Source: Clostridiales bacterium
GTDB taxonomy: Bacteria; Bacillota; Clostridia; Oscillospirales; Acutalibacteraceae
Reading direction: 5' to 3'
Length of the DNA stretch: 64,000 bases
Assembly (NCBI GenBank): GCA_019418545.1
Contig: DYBQ01000003.1
Span: 1 to 64,000 of the forward strand
The notes under the pieces were generated by a model. The model saw only the letters and a list, made by a program, of their open reading frames with translations. It ran no database searches and was not told where the DNA came from. The position numbers and the translations under genes are program-made. This document shows, one piece after another, positions 1 through 8,909 of this stretch (its first letter is position 1; each line of letters begins with the position of its first letter).

Positions 1-3000
1 CGTCGTCCAGAACTGCCTTGGCGGCGGCCACAGCGTCCTCGAAGAACTTCTTGGCGCTGTCGGTCACACCTTCGGTGCTTTGCTTCAGCGCATACTCATA
101 GGTTGCCTGCAGCAGGCTCTTGTCGGGAGCCACATACTCTTCCAGACCTGCAATCGCGGCATTCAGAGCCTCTACAGCTGCATCCACATCATCCTGCGTG
201 GCTTCTGCGTTGTCATTCACTTCGTTAGCCTTAGCCAGTGCGTCGGCAAACACTGCCCAGCTGGCCTTGGTATAGTCGGCTTCGTCATACTGAGCGGCAT
301 CGGCGATTGCTGCTGCCAGTTCAGTCTTGTCAACGGGAGGTACATAGTCTTCCAGACCTGCGATAGCGTCGTTCAGAGCCTTCACAGCTGCATCCACATC
401 TGCCTGAGTGGCTTCTGCGTCTGCGTTCACTTCGTTAGCCTTTGCCAATGCATCGGCAAACACTGCCCAGCTCTCGGCGGTATAGTCAGCTTCTTGATAC
501 TGAGCTGCATCAGCAATAGCTGCTTCCAGCTCGGTCTTATCAACAGGGGTGGGCTCGGGGTTCTTGGCCAGAACACCCATCATGCTCCACTCATAAATAC
601 GGGTGGAAGGCCACTGAGCGGAGGTATCGCCCTTAGTGACGTTCAGACGGAAGTAACGGCCGGTAACAGATTCAGTAAACTCATAGTGAGTACGGTTTTC
701 CTGGTTGTTTTCATAGGAAGCAACCGTCGTCCAGTTTGCATCATTAGTCAGGAAGCTTTCGTCTGCCAACTGCTCAGCGGTGGGATTTGCTACATTGAGA
801 ATCTGCAATTCAAAATCGCGGGTATTGCGGCCGGAGCCATCACTGAGGTTGACACCTGCGTGGGACATATTCCACTCGGTCAGGGTGTAATATGCACCAA
901 CATCAATAATCAGCTGAGACTGTACTGCGTTGCCGCCGGGGCACCACTTGGTTCCTTCGTCCTTATCAAAGGCGAATTCAGGATCTTCCTTGGAGTTGTG
1001 GTCGCTCTGCTCGGTTGCATACAGGATGGTGGGATTGACGGTGATGTCCACAGGCGTGGTAGCCTCGCCGCCGTCGCCAACGATAATGGTCAGGGTGCCA
1101 ACGGTTTCATTCTCTGCATTCTTATAGGTAACAGTATAGGTGATGTCCTCTGCCAGAGACAGAACCGTACCCTCGACGGGTTTGAAGTTCTGGTCTGCAA
1201 CGGAAACAGTAAAGGTTTCGTCGGGCTTGGCATTTACATCTACATCCTCTGCCAGGAAGGACTTGCCGTTAATCAACTGCTCCTTCAGGCCGGCATATTC
1301 GTTGCCGCGGACGGTATAGGCCTTTTCTGCATAGGACATAACGTCCACAGTGCCCTCAGCGGAAACTTCCATGTTGATAGCTTCAGTGGGCAGGAAGTAT
1401 ACGCCGGAATACACGTTGGGATGCTGGTTGTCAAACTTAACAGCCTCTGCGGGTGCGCCGTCACCCTCATAAATCATAGCCTCTACCATAGCGGGCCAAT
1501 CCAGATATCCATCGGGATGGGGCTGCCATTCGGTAACGGTAATCTTTACATAGCGGGCGGTAACTGGGGTTTCCAGCTCGGCAACAGTTTCAGACAAGGT
1601 GTCTGCGGTGTCGGCGGGAACAGTGTTCAGGGTGCTGATGGTGGTATACTCACCGTCTGCAGTGTCGGAAATAGCCAGTTCAGCGGTCTTCACACCGAAG
1701 GGACGGAAAGGTGTATCGGTGTTGGTCTTAATCCAAATGCTCCAGGAGCCGATGGTCTTCTCAGAACCCAAATCCAACGTGACAGATGCAGGTTGGTCCC
1801 GCTTATTGGTAGCGGTTTCTGCGGCGTTGGTGTCAGTGCCTGTATTGCCATCCACAAACAGCGCTGCATTTGCTACGTTTTCGGAAGCGATAATAGTAGC
1901 ACTGGGAGCCAAGTTGACTTTGTCAGCACTCTGTGTTTCAACAGTTGCAGTAGCAGCCAGAGCTGCCTCTACAAATGCGCGCTCGGGAGTTCCTTCGCTC
2001 AAATCCAGCTTGTTGTCGGAAATATCAACGGATTTAATAGCTGCATATTCGCCAGAAGCGTCCAGCTTTTCAAGACCGAGGCCTGCCAGATTAACAGTTT
2101 CCAGAGCGGTACAGCCGCTAATGTTAACTTCCTTCAGTGCTGTGCACTTGTCCAGACCGGAAATGTTGGTGAGGGAGGTGCAGCCACTGAAATCAATACC
2201 TGTCATAGCAGTCAGGCGGTCCAGACCGGTCAAATCGCTGACCTCAGTACCAGACAAATCCAGAGTGCCAGTAAACTCTTCCAGCGTATCCAGAGTCAGA
2301 CCAACTTGCTCTTTCACAGCATTCAGCAGTGCTGCGTCGGGGAATTGCTCTTCGGTAATCAGATTGGTGGGGTCAACAACCTGTCCGCCTTCAATCATCA
2401 CAACCGTAGGCTCAGACTGGTTGCCGGCAAAGTCGCCAGTAACCACGCTCAGCAAACCATCGCCGCTAATACTGAAACGCATGGTTGCAGTAAAGCGAGC
2501 TACGCCGCCACGCTTGAAGCTGGCCACTTGCTTGCCGTTAAAGGTAGCAGTCATGGTGTACCAGTCAACGGAATCCGGGTCAACCAGCCGCACAGAGCTA
2601 CCGCTGACGCGGATATCTTCTTTGGCGATAGGCTCGGAATAGCTGTCGTTAGACCAACCGCGATAGCAGATGGGTTCGCCCTTCTCGCCGTCACGAACAG
2701 CATAAATCTTCAAATCGTACTCATAGCCCTCTTCCACGGGCAGGGGAATCGTTGCAGAAGTCACATCGCCGCTGGTGGTGTGGGTGTACACCTGATTGTC
2801 GGGGTCGTCCTTGGCAATGTTGCGCAGGGTGACTTCATACTCATAGCTGTCGGGAGCACCGGTTTCGGGAGCATCAAAGGAAACATCCAGCTGACCAGGG
2901 GTTGCTGCACGAACCAACAGACCAGTAGAGGTCTTGGCTTCTTCCACCTTGACATTGCTCACCTTGTCGGTATAGGTATAGGTCAGAGTTGCGGGGTCAC

Positions 3001-5146
3001 TCTCGGTGCCGTCGGCGCCAACTGCGCGCAGCTCCAACTCGATGCTGTCGTTCTCATCGAATACAGATTTCACATACAGAATGCTGTCGTACACACCGCC
3101 CAGATAGACGCGGCTGCCGTCAGACAGGGTTCCATATACGTTGTACTGCTTCACGCTGTCATAGTCGGCCATATCCCAGCTGAGGATCATTTCGCCGGAA
3201 TCGTAAGCATAATCAACAGCAAAGCCGGTGGGGGTAGCGGGCTTGTCAGCGCCGTCGGAGATCTTCAGACCGCCCACGTTGATCTGATAGCCTTCTGCCT
3301 CGCCTGCAAATTCCAGGGTAATGGCAGCAATTTGTCTTCCAGCATACTTGGACAGATCCACATCCACAGTGGTCCAGTCACCGGCGGTTTCGGAACCGGC
3401 GATGTCCAGCTTCTCGGTGGTTTCGGGAGCGTCCTTGAAGATCAGGCCCAGCTGCATGGCAACTGCGTCATCAGAGGTCTTCTTGAAAGTAATGGAAGCT
3501 TCGGAGTTTTCGTTGACAGCCAGATCGGTCTTGTACAGATGCAGGCTGTTAGAACCGGTAATGTTGCCATAAACTACCAGAGAGGAACCGCCCTCATAGG
3601 CGCCTACCTGGGTATAGGGCATGGTAATGGGCTTGTCGTTGACATCGTGGTTGACCAGCTTGCTGCCATAGTCAAAGTCCACTTCCAGTTTCTTGTCGTC
3701 GGTGCTTTCCACCCACCACTGCCAAGTCGGCAGGATATCCTGGATGTTGATGTTGGTCCAAGCCTTGTCAGCGGAAACAGCGCCGTCCACAAAGTACTGC
3801 ATGCCGTGACCGGTGTTGAAGTTGGTGTAGAACTTGGTGCCGTCGATGACGGAACGCTCGGCAATAAAGTCAGCCACGCCGACCCAGCCGGAAGCGTTGC
3901 TTACCTGCACATCGGGACGGCTGTAACCAGCCTTCAGGCCGGTATCCGTGGGATCTTCCTTCACGCCGGAGAAGAACATTCTTTCGCGCTCGGCCACCAT
4001 CCACTGGAACTCATCCCGCTGCATGGGAGGTGTGCTCTTTCCATCGTAGAAGGGAACCTCGTCCACGCCGCGCTGATACCAGTCACTGGGGGTGAACAGA
4101 GCCACGCTGGCGCGGGGGTTGCCGGTTTCATCATACAAGTTTGCCATATTCCGGGCACTGGAGTGACCACCGCTGAACTTGTTCTGGTTGCACTCTGCGC
4201 CGAAAAAGATGCTCTCAAAGGGGTCAACGCCGATCTGCTCGGCATAGGTGATGGCACTGTCCACAGTGGATTTGCTCCAGCCATAGTTGACGAATACGGA
4301 GTTGTTGATCTGTCCGTTGACATCATCCTTCAGCCACTGGGCTTTTGCAGAGTTAAAGCTGCTGTTGGTGTCATACCACTGGGTATACAGGCCGGCTTCG
4401 GTCAGCTTGGCCATAAAGGGTTTGAATTCTTCATAATAACCTTCTTCCTGATTCAGGAAGTAACCGTCAAAACCCATATATTCGGCGATTTCGATGAGCT
4501 TGTCTGCAATAGAGAACTCACCATTTTCGTCTTTTTCAATCAGGTCAGCACAGGTCTGGCCAGGACGGAAAGCAGGGTCAAAATAGATGCAGGCGATAGA
4601 CATAACGCCGTTTTTATGAGCAGCATTGGTATAGGCCGGGTTGGGAATGTTCACAATACCAAACTCAAACCCTCTTGCCTGCCAGTCACTGGTAATGGGG
4701 TCATAAATTGCTTCGGGGGTATAGGCAGTTGCTGCGCCATGCCAGGGAGAGAAGTAGTCAGTATACTGCCAGAAATTGAGCACATGCTCGCCAAATTTGT
4801 CGGTATACATGGTGCTGTTGAAGAAGCTGTTGCCATAGTCGCCTTGCATCAGCATAACCTGTGCATCGGACTCCAGATAGGGCTTAGCCTGGGTTGCCTG
4901 AAATGCTTCATTGCGCTCCTGCAGCGGCACCTCTGCTCTCAGGAACTCTGCATAGGGGTCGGTTTCAGGGCTCCAGTTTTCGATGTCCTTCACCCGGTAG
5001 CCTGCAAAGCTGGGCTCAGCAGACGCCTTGTCGTTGGGCCAGGAGTCGGAAGCAAACGCAGTGAAGGAAGTGCTCAAAGTGGTAAACACCAGAGCAGCTG
5101 CCAAAAACGCTGCGCCGACCCGCTTGGTCCTGCTTGTTTTCTTCAT
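1..5146 (-). CDS. Secreted GH85 endo-beta-N-acetylglucosaminidase (3' end outside window)
   Basis: Likely cleaves the chitobiose core of N-glycans outside the cell. A signal peptide ending near TAFASDSW opens the protein. The GH85 catalytic domain follows, with the family signature GFDGYFLNQEE. Its N-x-E pair (about N232 and E234, codons near 4445-4453) matches the catalytic Asn/Glu of the EndoD/EndoA family. Further on are a jelly-roll region, an FN3-like domain (about residue 640), a short leucine-rich stretch (about 955-1030), two F5/8C (CBM32-like) domains (about 1070-1235 and 1365-1520), two FIVAR repeats and the start of a helical region shared with the beta-helix proteins. An upstream ATG at 5152 is possible. 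The ATG at 5146 is preferred because it lies 8 nt from the AAAGGGG ribosome site, against 2 nt for the other. A sorting signal would lie beyond the edge. Family call is firm; substrate is inferred. Confidence 0.9.
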   Translation of the reverse strand, partial: MKKTSRTKRVGAAFLAAALVFTTLSTSFTAFASDSWPNDKASAEPSFAGYRVKDIENWSPETDPYAEFLRAEVPLQERNEAFQATQAKPYLESDAQVMLMQGDYGNSFFNSTMYTDKFGEHVLNFWQYTDYFSPWHGAATAYTPEAIYDPITSDWQARGFEFGIVNIPNPAYTNAAHKNGVMSIACIYFDPAFRPGQTCADLIEKDENGEFSIADKLIEIAEYMGFDGYFLNQEEGYYEEFKPFMAKLTEAGLYTQWYDTNSSFNSAKAQWLKDDVNGQINNSVFVNYGWSKSTVDSAITYAEQIGVDPFESIFFGAECNQNKFSGGHSSARNMANLYDETGNPRASVALFTPSDWYQRGVDEVPFYDGKSTPPMQRDEFQWMVAERERMFFSGVKEDPTDTGLKAGYSRPDVQVSNASGWVGVADFIAERSVIDGTKFYTNFNTGHGMQYFVDGAVSADKAWTNINIQDILPTWQWWVESTDDKKLEVDFDYGSKLVNHDVNDKPITMPYTQVGAYEGGSSLVVYGNITGSNSLHLYKTDLAVNENSEASITFKKTSDDAVAMQLGLIFKDAPETTEKLDIAGSETAGDWTTVDVDLSKYAGRQIAAITLEFAGEAEGYQINVGGLKISDGADKPATPTGFAVDYAYDSGEMILSWDMADYDSVKQYNVYGTLSDGSRVYLGGVYDSILYVKSVFDENDSIELELRAVGADGTESDPATLTYTYTDKVSNVKVEEAKTSTGLLVRAATPGQLDVSFDAPETGAPDSYEYEVTLRNIAKDDPDNQVYTHTTSGDVTSATIPLPVEEGYEYDLKIYAVRDGEKGEPICYRGWSNDSYSEPIAKEDIRVSGSSVRLVDPDSVDWYTMTATFNGKQVASFKRGGVARFTATMRFSISGDGLLSVVTGDFAGNQSEPTVVMIEGGQVVDPTNLITEEQFPDAALLNAVKEQVGLTLDTLEEFTGTLDLSGTEVSDLTGLDRLTAMTGIDFSGCTSLTNISGLDKCTALKEVNISGCTALETVNLAGLGLEKLDASGEYAAIKSVDISDNKLDLSEGTPERAFVEAALAATATVETQSADKVNLAPSATIIASENVANAALFVDGNTGTDTNAAETATNKRDQPASVTLDLGSEKTIGSWSIWIKTNTDTPFRPFGVKTAELAISDTADGEYTTISTLNTVPADTADTLSETVAELETPVTARYVKITVTEWQPHPDGYLDWPAMVEAMIYEGDGAPAEAVKFDNQHPNVYSGVYFLPTEAINMEVSAEGTVDVMSYAEKAYTVRGNEYAGLKEQLINGKSFLAEDVDVNAKPDETFTVSVADQNFKPVEGTVLSLAEDITYTVTYKNAENETVGTLTIIVGDGGEATTPVDITVNPTILYATEQSDHNSKEDPEFAFDKDEGTKWCPGGNAVQSQLIIDVGAYYTLTEWNMSHAGVNLSDGSGRNTRDFELQILNVANPTAEQLADESFLTNDANWTTVASYENNQENRTHYEFTESVTGRYFRLNVTKGDTSAQWPSTRIYEWSMMGVLAKNPEPTPVDKTELEAAIADAAQYQEADYTAESWAVFADALAKANEVNADAEATQADVDAAVKALNDAIAGLEDYVPPVDKTELAAAIADAAQYDEADYTKASWAVFADALAKANEVNDNAEATQDDVDAAVEALNAAIAGLEEYVAPDKSLLQATYEYALKQSTEGVTDSAKKFFEDAVAAAKAVLDD
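132..551 (-). repeat. Two tandem 210-bp FIVAR-encoding repeats
   Basis: Two diverged copies (132-341 and 342-551) with a 210-bp period encode about 70 residues each, both starting from the DNA word tcttccagacctgc. They carry the FIVAR pattern (W-A-V-F-A-D-A-L, then A-x-A-T-Q then D-A-I-A-G-L-E). A third relative lies in the beta-helix protein at about 29168-29377, so this is a cassette shared between secreted enzymes. Confidence 0.8.
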
Positions 5147-5152
5147 TTTCAT

Positions 5153-5529
5153 TTCCCCTTTCTGAATTGTCTATTTCAACATATCCGCTGTGGACAGGGA
5201 TATGAATGAGACGACTTGCACCAAAGTCTTCAACAACATTTCCAACAATAAATTCTTATAAATCTCCTGCTAACTGTCGTTGTTTATACTATATCACAGG
5301 ATTGCAATACAAAATACACAACAAACTTGAGTTTATATAATAAAAACAAAACATTTTTATATTTTCCTTTTCGATTTTTAAGAGATATCACTGTTGTAAT
5401 GACATTTGAATCTACCACCTGTTAGGTTTTTCTATCCCCAATTTGAGGTTCCCTCTTTCCTTCGTTTTGGGATTGTGATATACTTTTTATAAAATATGTC
5501 CTAAGAAATGTATGGTTGGGAGGGTCTTT
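5153..5529. other. Divergent intergenic region between GH85 and NUDIX genes
   Basis: About 375 AT-rich bases holding the leaders of two divergent genes. Rightward, TATACT at 5479-5484 is a plausible -10 for the NUDIX gene, with a poor -35. Leftward, TTGTAT then TATAAA with an 18-bp gap around 5284-5313 could serve the GH85 gene, whose leader would then exceed 100 nt. No small ORF or strong structure was recognised. Confidence 0.35.
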
Positions 5530-6075
5530 ATGAAATTAACAGAAAAAACCTTGGAACAGGAATATCTATTTCATGGTCGGATTATTCAGGTTCGCTTGGA
5601 CAAAGCAGAATTAGAAAATGGAGCTGTCGTAAACCGAGAGGTTGTAGAGCATCCCGGCGGAGTTAGCGTTGCGGCCCTTACTGACAACAATGAATTACTT
5701 TTTGTTCGCCAATTCCGTTATCCATATGGGGAAATTATGCTGGAATTGCCTGCAGGAAAACTTGAAAAGGGAGAAGACCCTTTTGAAGCACTAAAGCGGG
5801 AACAAAAAGAAGAAACAGGGACAACCGGGAAAAATTATATTTTCATGGGAAATCTCTATCCCACCCCCGGTTACTGCAATGAGATTATCCGTCTGTGGGC
5901 CTGTCGGGTAGATGATTGGGGGGAACAGAACCCAGACGACGACGAATTTATTGAGGTTGAGAAAATCCCGCTGGAAAAAGCCGTCGAAATGGTACTGAAC
6001 AATGAAATCCCTGATGCCAAAACCCAGTTAGGGATTTTGAAAGCTGCTGCATTGGTCCAATCTGGTAAACTTTAA
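5530..6075 (+). CDS. NUDIX hydrolase, ADP-ribose pyrophosphatase type
   Basis: Predicted to hydrolyse ADP-ribose or a related nucleoside diphosphate sugar in the cytoplasm. The 181-residue protein carries the NUDIX box from GKLEKGEDPFEA through LKREQKEETG. The usual aliphatic residue after RE is Gln here. The array PTPGYCNEI downstream is typical of the ADPRase subgroup, as is the length. Start chosen at the ATG after GGGAGGG; an ATG at 5512 would add six residues but lacks a ribosome site. Single gene with its own terminator. Exact substrate unproven. Confidence 0.85.
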   Translation: MKLTEKTLEQEYLFHGRIIQVRLDKAELENGAVVNREVVEHPGGVSVAALTDNNELLFVRQFRYPYGEIMLELPAGKLEKGEDPFEALKREQKEETGTTGKNYIFMGNLYPTPGYCNEIIRLWACRVDDWGEQNPDDDEFIEVEKIPLEKAVEMVLNNEIPDAKTQLGILKAAALVQSGKL

Positions 6076-6100
6076 TTTTTGAATTCATATGTTAAAAAAA

Positions 6101-6134
6101 GGGGGAGGAACCACAAATCCTCCCTCTTTATTTT
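6101..6134 (+). terminator. Rho-independent terminator of NUDIX gene
   Basis: GGGAGGA and TCCTCCC arms around an 8-nt loop, followed by a T-rich run, 25 nt after the NUDIX stop codon. Confidence 0.75.
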
Positions 6135-6160
6135 GAAATCAAAAATTGTTACATATTTTT

Positions 6161-6189
6161 TATATTTTGCACAGGTTTTATGGTATAAT
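6161..6189 (+). promoter_or_regulatory. Extended -10 promoter of lipoprotein gene
   Basis: TGGTATAAT (TATAAT at 6184-6189 with an upstream TG) is a consensus extended -10. The -35 position (6161-6166, TATATT) is weak, as usual for extended -10 promoters. Confidence 0.6.
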
Positions 6190-6241
6190 GAGTACAGCAT
6201 CTCTCAATATAAAGCGATTATTTGTTGGAGGACTTTAAAAG

Positions 6242-6682
6242 ATGAAACGCCATGTTTTTTTCCGTGTAATCCCCATCCTTTTTGTTATTTCCTTGCTTTT
6301 TTGCAGCTGTTCTGCAAAAAGCACTGCTACTGCAGAGCAATTTCAAAGCGCAGCAGAAGATGTTGAATATACTGTAGAAGAACAGGATGCAGGGGGCCTG
6401 GTTAGTATCCATATGGCAACCAAAAATGATACTTCTGCCATGGTATTCTATGTCTGTAATAGCGAAGAAGAGTCAAAAAGTGCCTTTACCAGTTTAAAAG
6501 CTAATTTGCCAGAGGATGTTAAACCCGACGAAGTTGATTCTTCCTACTACAGCAAATGTACTGCTGAGAATGATGAATCCTATTATTCTATCATCCGTAT
6601 GGGCAGCACCGTGCTGGCCAGTGCTGTGGAACTTTCGGAAAAAGACAATGTATTGTCCGTTGTTAAAGCTCTGGGATATTAA
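6242..6682 (+). CDS. Small predicted lipoprotein, unknown function
   Basis: 146 residues. A basic start and hydrophobic stretch lead to a lipobox-like LLFCSC, with Cys23 as the probable lipidated residue. The rest is a small acidic soluble domain with alternating beta/alpha character and no motif I recognise. It should sit on the outer face of the membrane. GGAGG lies 10 nt before the ATG. It is monocistronic, with its own promoter and a strong terminator. No function can be given. Confidence 0.75.
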   Translation: MKRHVFFRVIPILFVISLLFCSCSAKSTATAEQFQSAAEDVEYTVEEQDAGGLVSIHMATKNDTSAMVFYVCNSEEESKSAFTSLKANLPEDVKPDEVDSSYYSKCTAENDESYYSIIRMGSTVLASAVELSEKDNVLSVVKALGY

Positions 6683-6709
6683 GCAAAAAATCTGTATTCA
6701 ATTCAAAAA

Positions 6710-6751
6710 GGGCTCATCACCTGCACAAGTGACAGGTGATGAGCCCTTTTT
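6710..6751. terminator. Bidirectional terminator between lipoprotein and rnfA-like genes
   Basis: Perfect 14-bp arms (6710-6723 and 6733-6746, GGGCTCATCACCTG) with A-run before and T-run after. It serves both converging genes and closes the rnf-like operon, so no rnfB follows. Confidence 0.9.
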
Positions 6752-6761
6752 ATTTCAATTC

Positions 6762-7328
6762 TTACACCTTTGCAAAACCCAAAAAAGCCAAAGCCAAAAT
6801 TGCCAAGTATAAGAACACCGCTGGAGTCCCTCGAAAAGCACGTGGGATACTAATATGTGTCAAACGCGGCATCATTTCTGCCAATAGCCATCCTGCTAAC
6901 CAAAAGGAAAGTCCTGTTCCCAAAGCAAATCCCACAGACTCTCCCCAACTCCATTGTGCCATACCACCAAGGAAAGGAATCGCCAGCACTACGGAATTGA
7001 TAGCTGCTGATGGCAGATATTCCGATATCTTTCGATAGATTTTTGGTGCAGCAAACGCTAAAATCAAGCACGCTGCCAAATACCACACCGCTGCCAACAC
7101 TGCCACGGTCAACGGGAACCAAAACGCCGGAAACCATGCTGCCAGCATAGGAGAAAACAACGCGGAAAGAAGGGAAAATATGCAAATCAATCCAGCATAC
7201 AGCCCTATGGCCCATCCTTTTCTCGCAGCTTTTAATACCCGGCTAAAACCTATTCCCCGGGAAAAAAGGATACTTTCAGATGTTAGCGCCGCCAGGAGTG
7301 CCAGCATCATTTTTCCAAACTCCGTCAT
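6762..7328 (-). CDS. RnfA-like integral membrane protein lacking the Fe-S cysteines
   Basis: 188 residues and about six membrane helices. The C-terminal PRAFRGTPA then LALAFLGF matches RnfA/NqrE. In this family two cysteines, in FLG-x-CPF and TTNC, help hold an intramembrane [2Fe-2S] cluster. Here the matching stretches read SRGIGFSRVL and AAINSVVLA, so both ligands are absent. The ATG overlaps the rnfE-like stop as ATGA (7325-7328). Last gene of a four-gene operon. Membership in the RnfA/NqrE fold is well supported; ordinary Rnf function is not. Confidence 0.75.
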   Translation of the reverse strand: MTEFGKMMLALLAALTSESILFSRGIGFSRVLKAARKGWAIGLYAGLICIFSLLSALFSPMLAAWFPAFWFPLTVAVLAAVWYLAACLILAFAAPKIYRKISEYLPSAAINSVVLAIPFLGGMAQWSWGESVGFALGTGLSFWLAGWLLAEMMPRLTHISIPRAFRGTPAVFLYLAILALAFLGFAKV

Positions 7329-7945
7329 GACCACTCCCTCCTCTGCTTTTGGGCTCTCCGGTTTTTCAAATATTGCCAAACTGCGCTCAAACCTGCCACA
7401 ATTCCCAAACCAATTACCACAGATGCACGCTGAAAAACTTCCTCGTTAAGGCTCATGAGGATTTCCCATATGCCGCACACTATCATCATCACCACGCCAA
7501 ACCCGACACCGCTTCCAAGAGCTACTGCAAATGCAGTGGTCAAATCTTTTTCACATGCTGTCCGCGTACCAATGGTAACCAGCATCGTATTGGTAATAAT
7601 CAAAACACCGCATAGTCCTAGATTTCCCATATCCATCGAAAAAAGCGGAAGTATAGCCCAGCCAGCAGGCAGATAGAATCCTGCTGCCACCAACAGAACA
7701 AATGGCATCCGCAGCCATGGAAACATCCGCTTTCCTAAAACATTTCCCAAAAAGCAAACTGGAATCAACAAAAAAAGCTGCAACAAAACCAGCACCCACG
7801 CCAGCTGCACCGACTGGATTCCTGTGAGTATAAGACTCAATCCCGCTCCGCCAGCCAATACTGGGTTTTGTATAAACAAACCATCCCAAAATGCGCGCCT
7901 GCGTCTTCTATGAATTCGGTTTTGCTGTTTGTTGGGATTTTCCAT
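7325..7945 (-). CDS. RnfE-like integral membrane protein lacking the Fe-S cysteines
   Basis: 206 residues. It begins with a basic tail, then FWDGLFIQNPVL, which matches the RnfE/NqrD start, and later GVGFGVVM then GIWEIL in the family position of GxREIL. The two cysteines expected in LG-x-CP and VVNC are replaced (AGLSLIL and IITNTML). It overlaps the end of the rnfD-like gene by 38 nt, and GGGGGAG precedes the ATG by 8 nt. Probably pairs with the RnfA-like subunit, which has mirror-image topology in the family. Catalytic ability is doubtful. Confidence 0.7.
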   Translation of the reverse strand: MENPNKQQNRIHRRRRRAFWDGLFIQNPVLAGGAGLSLILTGIQSVQLAWVLVLLQLFLLIPVCFLGNVLGKRMFPWLRMPFVLLVAAGFYLPAGWAILPLFSMDMGNLGLCGVLIITNTMLVTIGTRTACEKDLTTAFAVALGSGVGFGVVMMIVCGIWEILMSLNEEVFQRASVVIGLGIVAGLSAVWQYLKNRRAQKQRREWS

Positions 7946-8909
7946 ACAGCAGGCTCCCCCTCCTTCTAAAATACAAAACCACTCTGTCGAGCAAAGGGCT
8001 TACCGCGCCAATCAATAAGATTGCAAAACATCCGCCCTGTTCATAGGCGCCAAAATTTCGCAGCAGCATAATCAAAAGCCCGCCTAACACCCCATACAGA
8101 CATTTACCCACAGAAGTGCGAGGGCTGGTGCAGGGGTCGCTTGCCAAATAGCAGGCACAGAAGAGAAGGGAGCCGGACAGCAACTCATATTTTACTGAAA
8201 TTACCGCTCCTCCCAAAAGCCTTGGGAAAACAGCTGCATAAAGTGCCGCTGTTATGACAAAAAACGCTGTTGGACGCCAATCTGCACTTTTGCGGATAAT
8301 TAAAAAAATAGCTCCTGCTATAATAACAGCCGCTGCTGTAGCGCCCATGGGGCCTTCATAACGTCCCCACAGCATTTCAAAAGGCATAATTTCCGGTTGG
8401 ATTCCATTTTTCAGCAACGCTGCAGAACAAGGCTCCACTGGAAGGTTTTGTGCTGTCAGGGTCAGGGACATCCCGCTTTTCATACTATAATAGGAGAATA
8501 CCTGTTCTGGCCAAAGTACTGTTACAAAAGCTACTCCAGCTGCAGCCGGATTAAAGGGGGTTCTTCCTGTTCCACCAAAAGGCTCTTTGGCGGCCAAAAT
8601 TGCAAACAGGTCTGCTGTTATCACAATCCAAAAAGGCACATTGGCTGGCATCAACAAAGCAATTATCGCACCAGTAACCAGCGGGGAGGCATCAGTAATC
8701 CAAATTCTTCTTCCGGTTACGAGCTGGAAAAGAATATAAGCCAGCAAGCAAGTAATCATAGAAACCATGATTACCATTGCTGCCCGCCACCCATGATACA
8801 CTACCGGCAAAACAGACGTTATCAATAAGACTGCCAGCATATCCCACATCATTGCACTGGAGCTGTGCCGGGAATGCAAACCTATTCGATTATCTTCCAA
8901 AAGCTTCAC
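7908..8909 (-). CDS. RnfD-like membrane protein without the FMN-attachment Thr
   Basis: 333 residues from a GTG that overlaps the rnfC-like stop as GTGA. A longer frame runs to 9077 but lies inside rnfC and has no ribosome site. Family marks are FNPAAAGVAF, the MLWG-x-x-EGPMGAT stretch, SDPCTSPRTSVGK and a run of hydrophobic helices. In RnfD/NqrB a Thr in an S-G-A-T-P motif binds FMN covalently. The aligned segment here reads EPCSAALLK and has no such Thr. RnfG, the other covalent-FMN subunit, has no gene here. Confidence 0.75.
   Translation of the reverse strand: MKLLEDNRIGLHSRHSSSAMMWDMLAVLLITSVLPVVYHGWRAAMVIMVSMITCLLAYILFQLVTGRRIWITDASPLVTGAIIALLMPANVPFWIVITADLFAILAAKEPFGGTGRTPFNPAAAGVAFVTVLWPEQVFSYYSMKSGMSLTLTAQNLPVEPCSAALLKNGIQPEIMPFEMLWGRYEGPMGATAAAVIIAGAIFLIIRKSADWRPTAFFVITAALYAAVFPRLLGGAVISVKYELLSGSLLFCACYLASDPCTSPRTSVGKCLYGVLGGLLIMLLRNFGAYEQGGCFAILLIGAVSPLLDRVVLYFRRRGSLLYGKSQQTAKPNS

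Noticed and set aside
132..551. CRISPR-like array
   Set aside because: The repeats are coding, 210 bp long, diverged and in frame (FIVAR domains); no short identical repeats with unique spacers were found in the window.
80..5209. A 1709-codon open frame on the plus strand across the GH85 gene
   Set aside because: It is antisense to a protein with clear GH85, F5/8C and FIVAR domains. The frame is open because of the codon bias of the true gene, and it is low-complexity in Cys, Gly and Leu.
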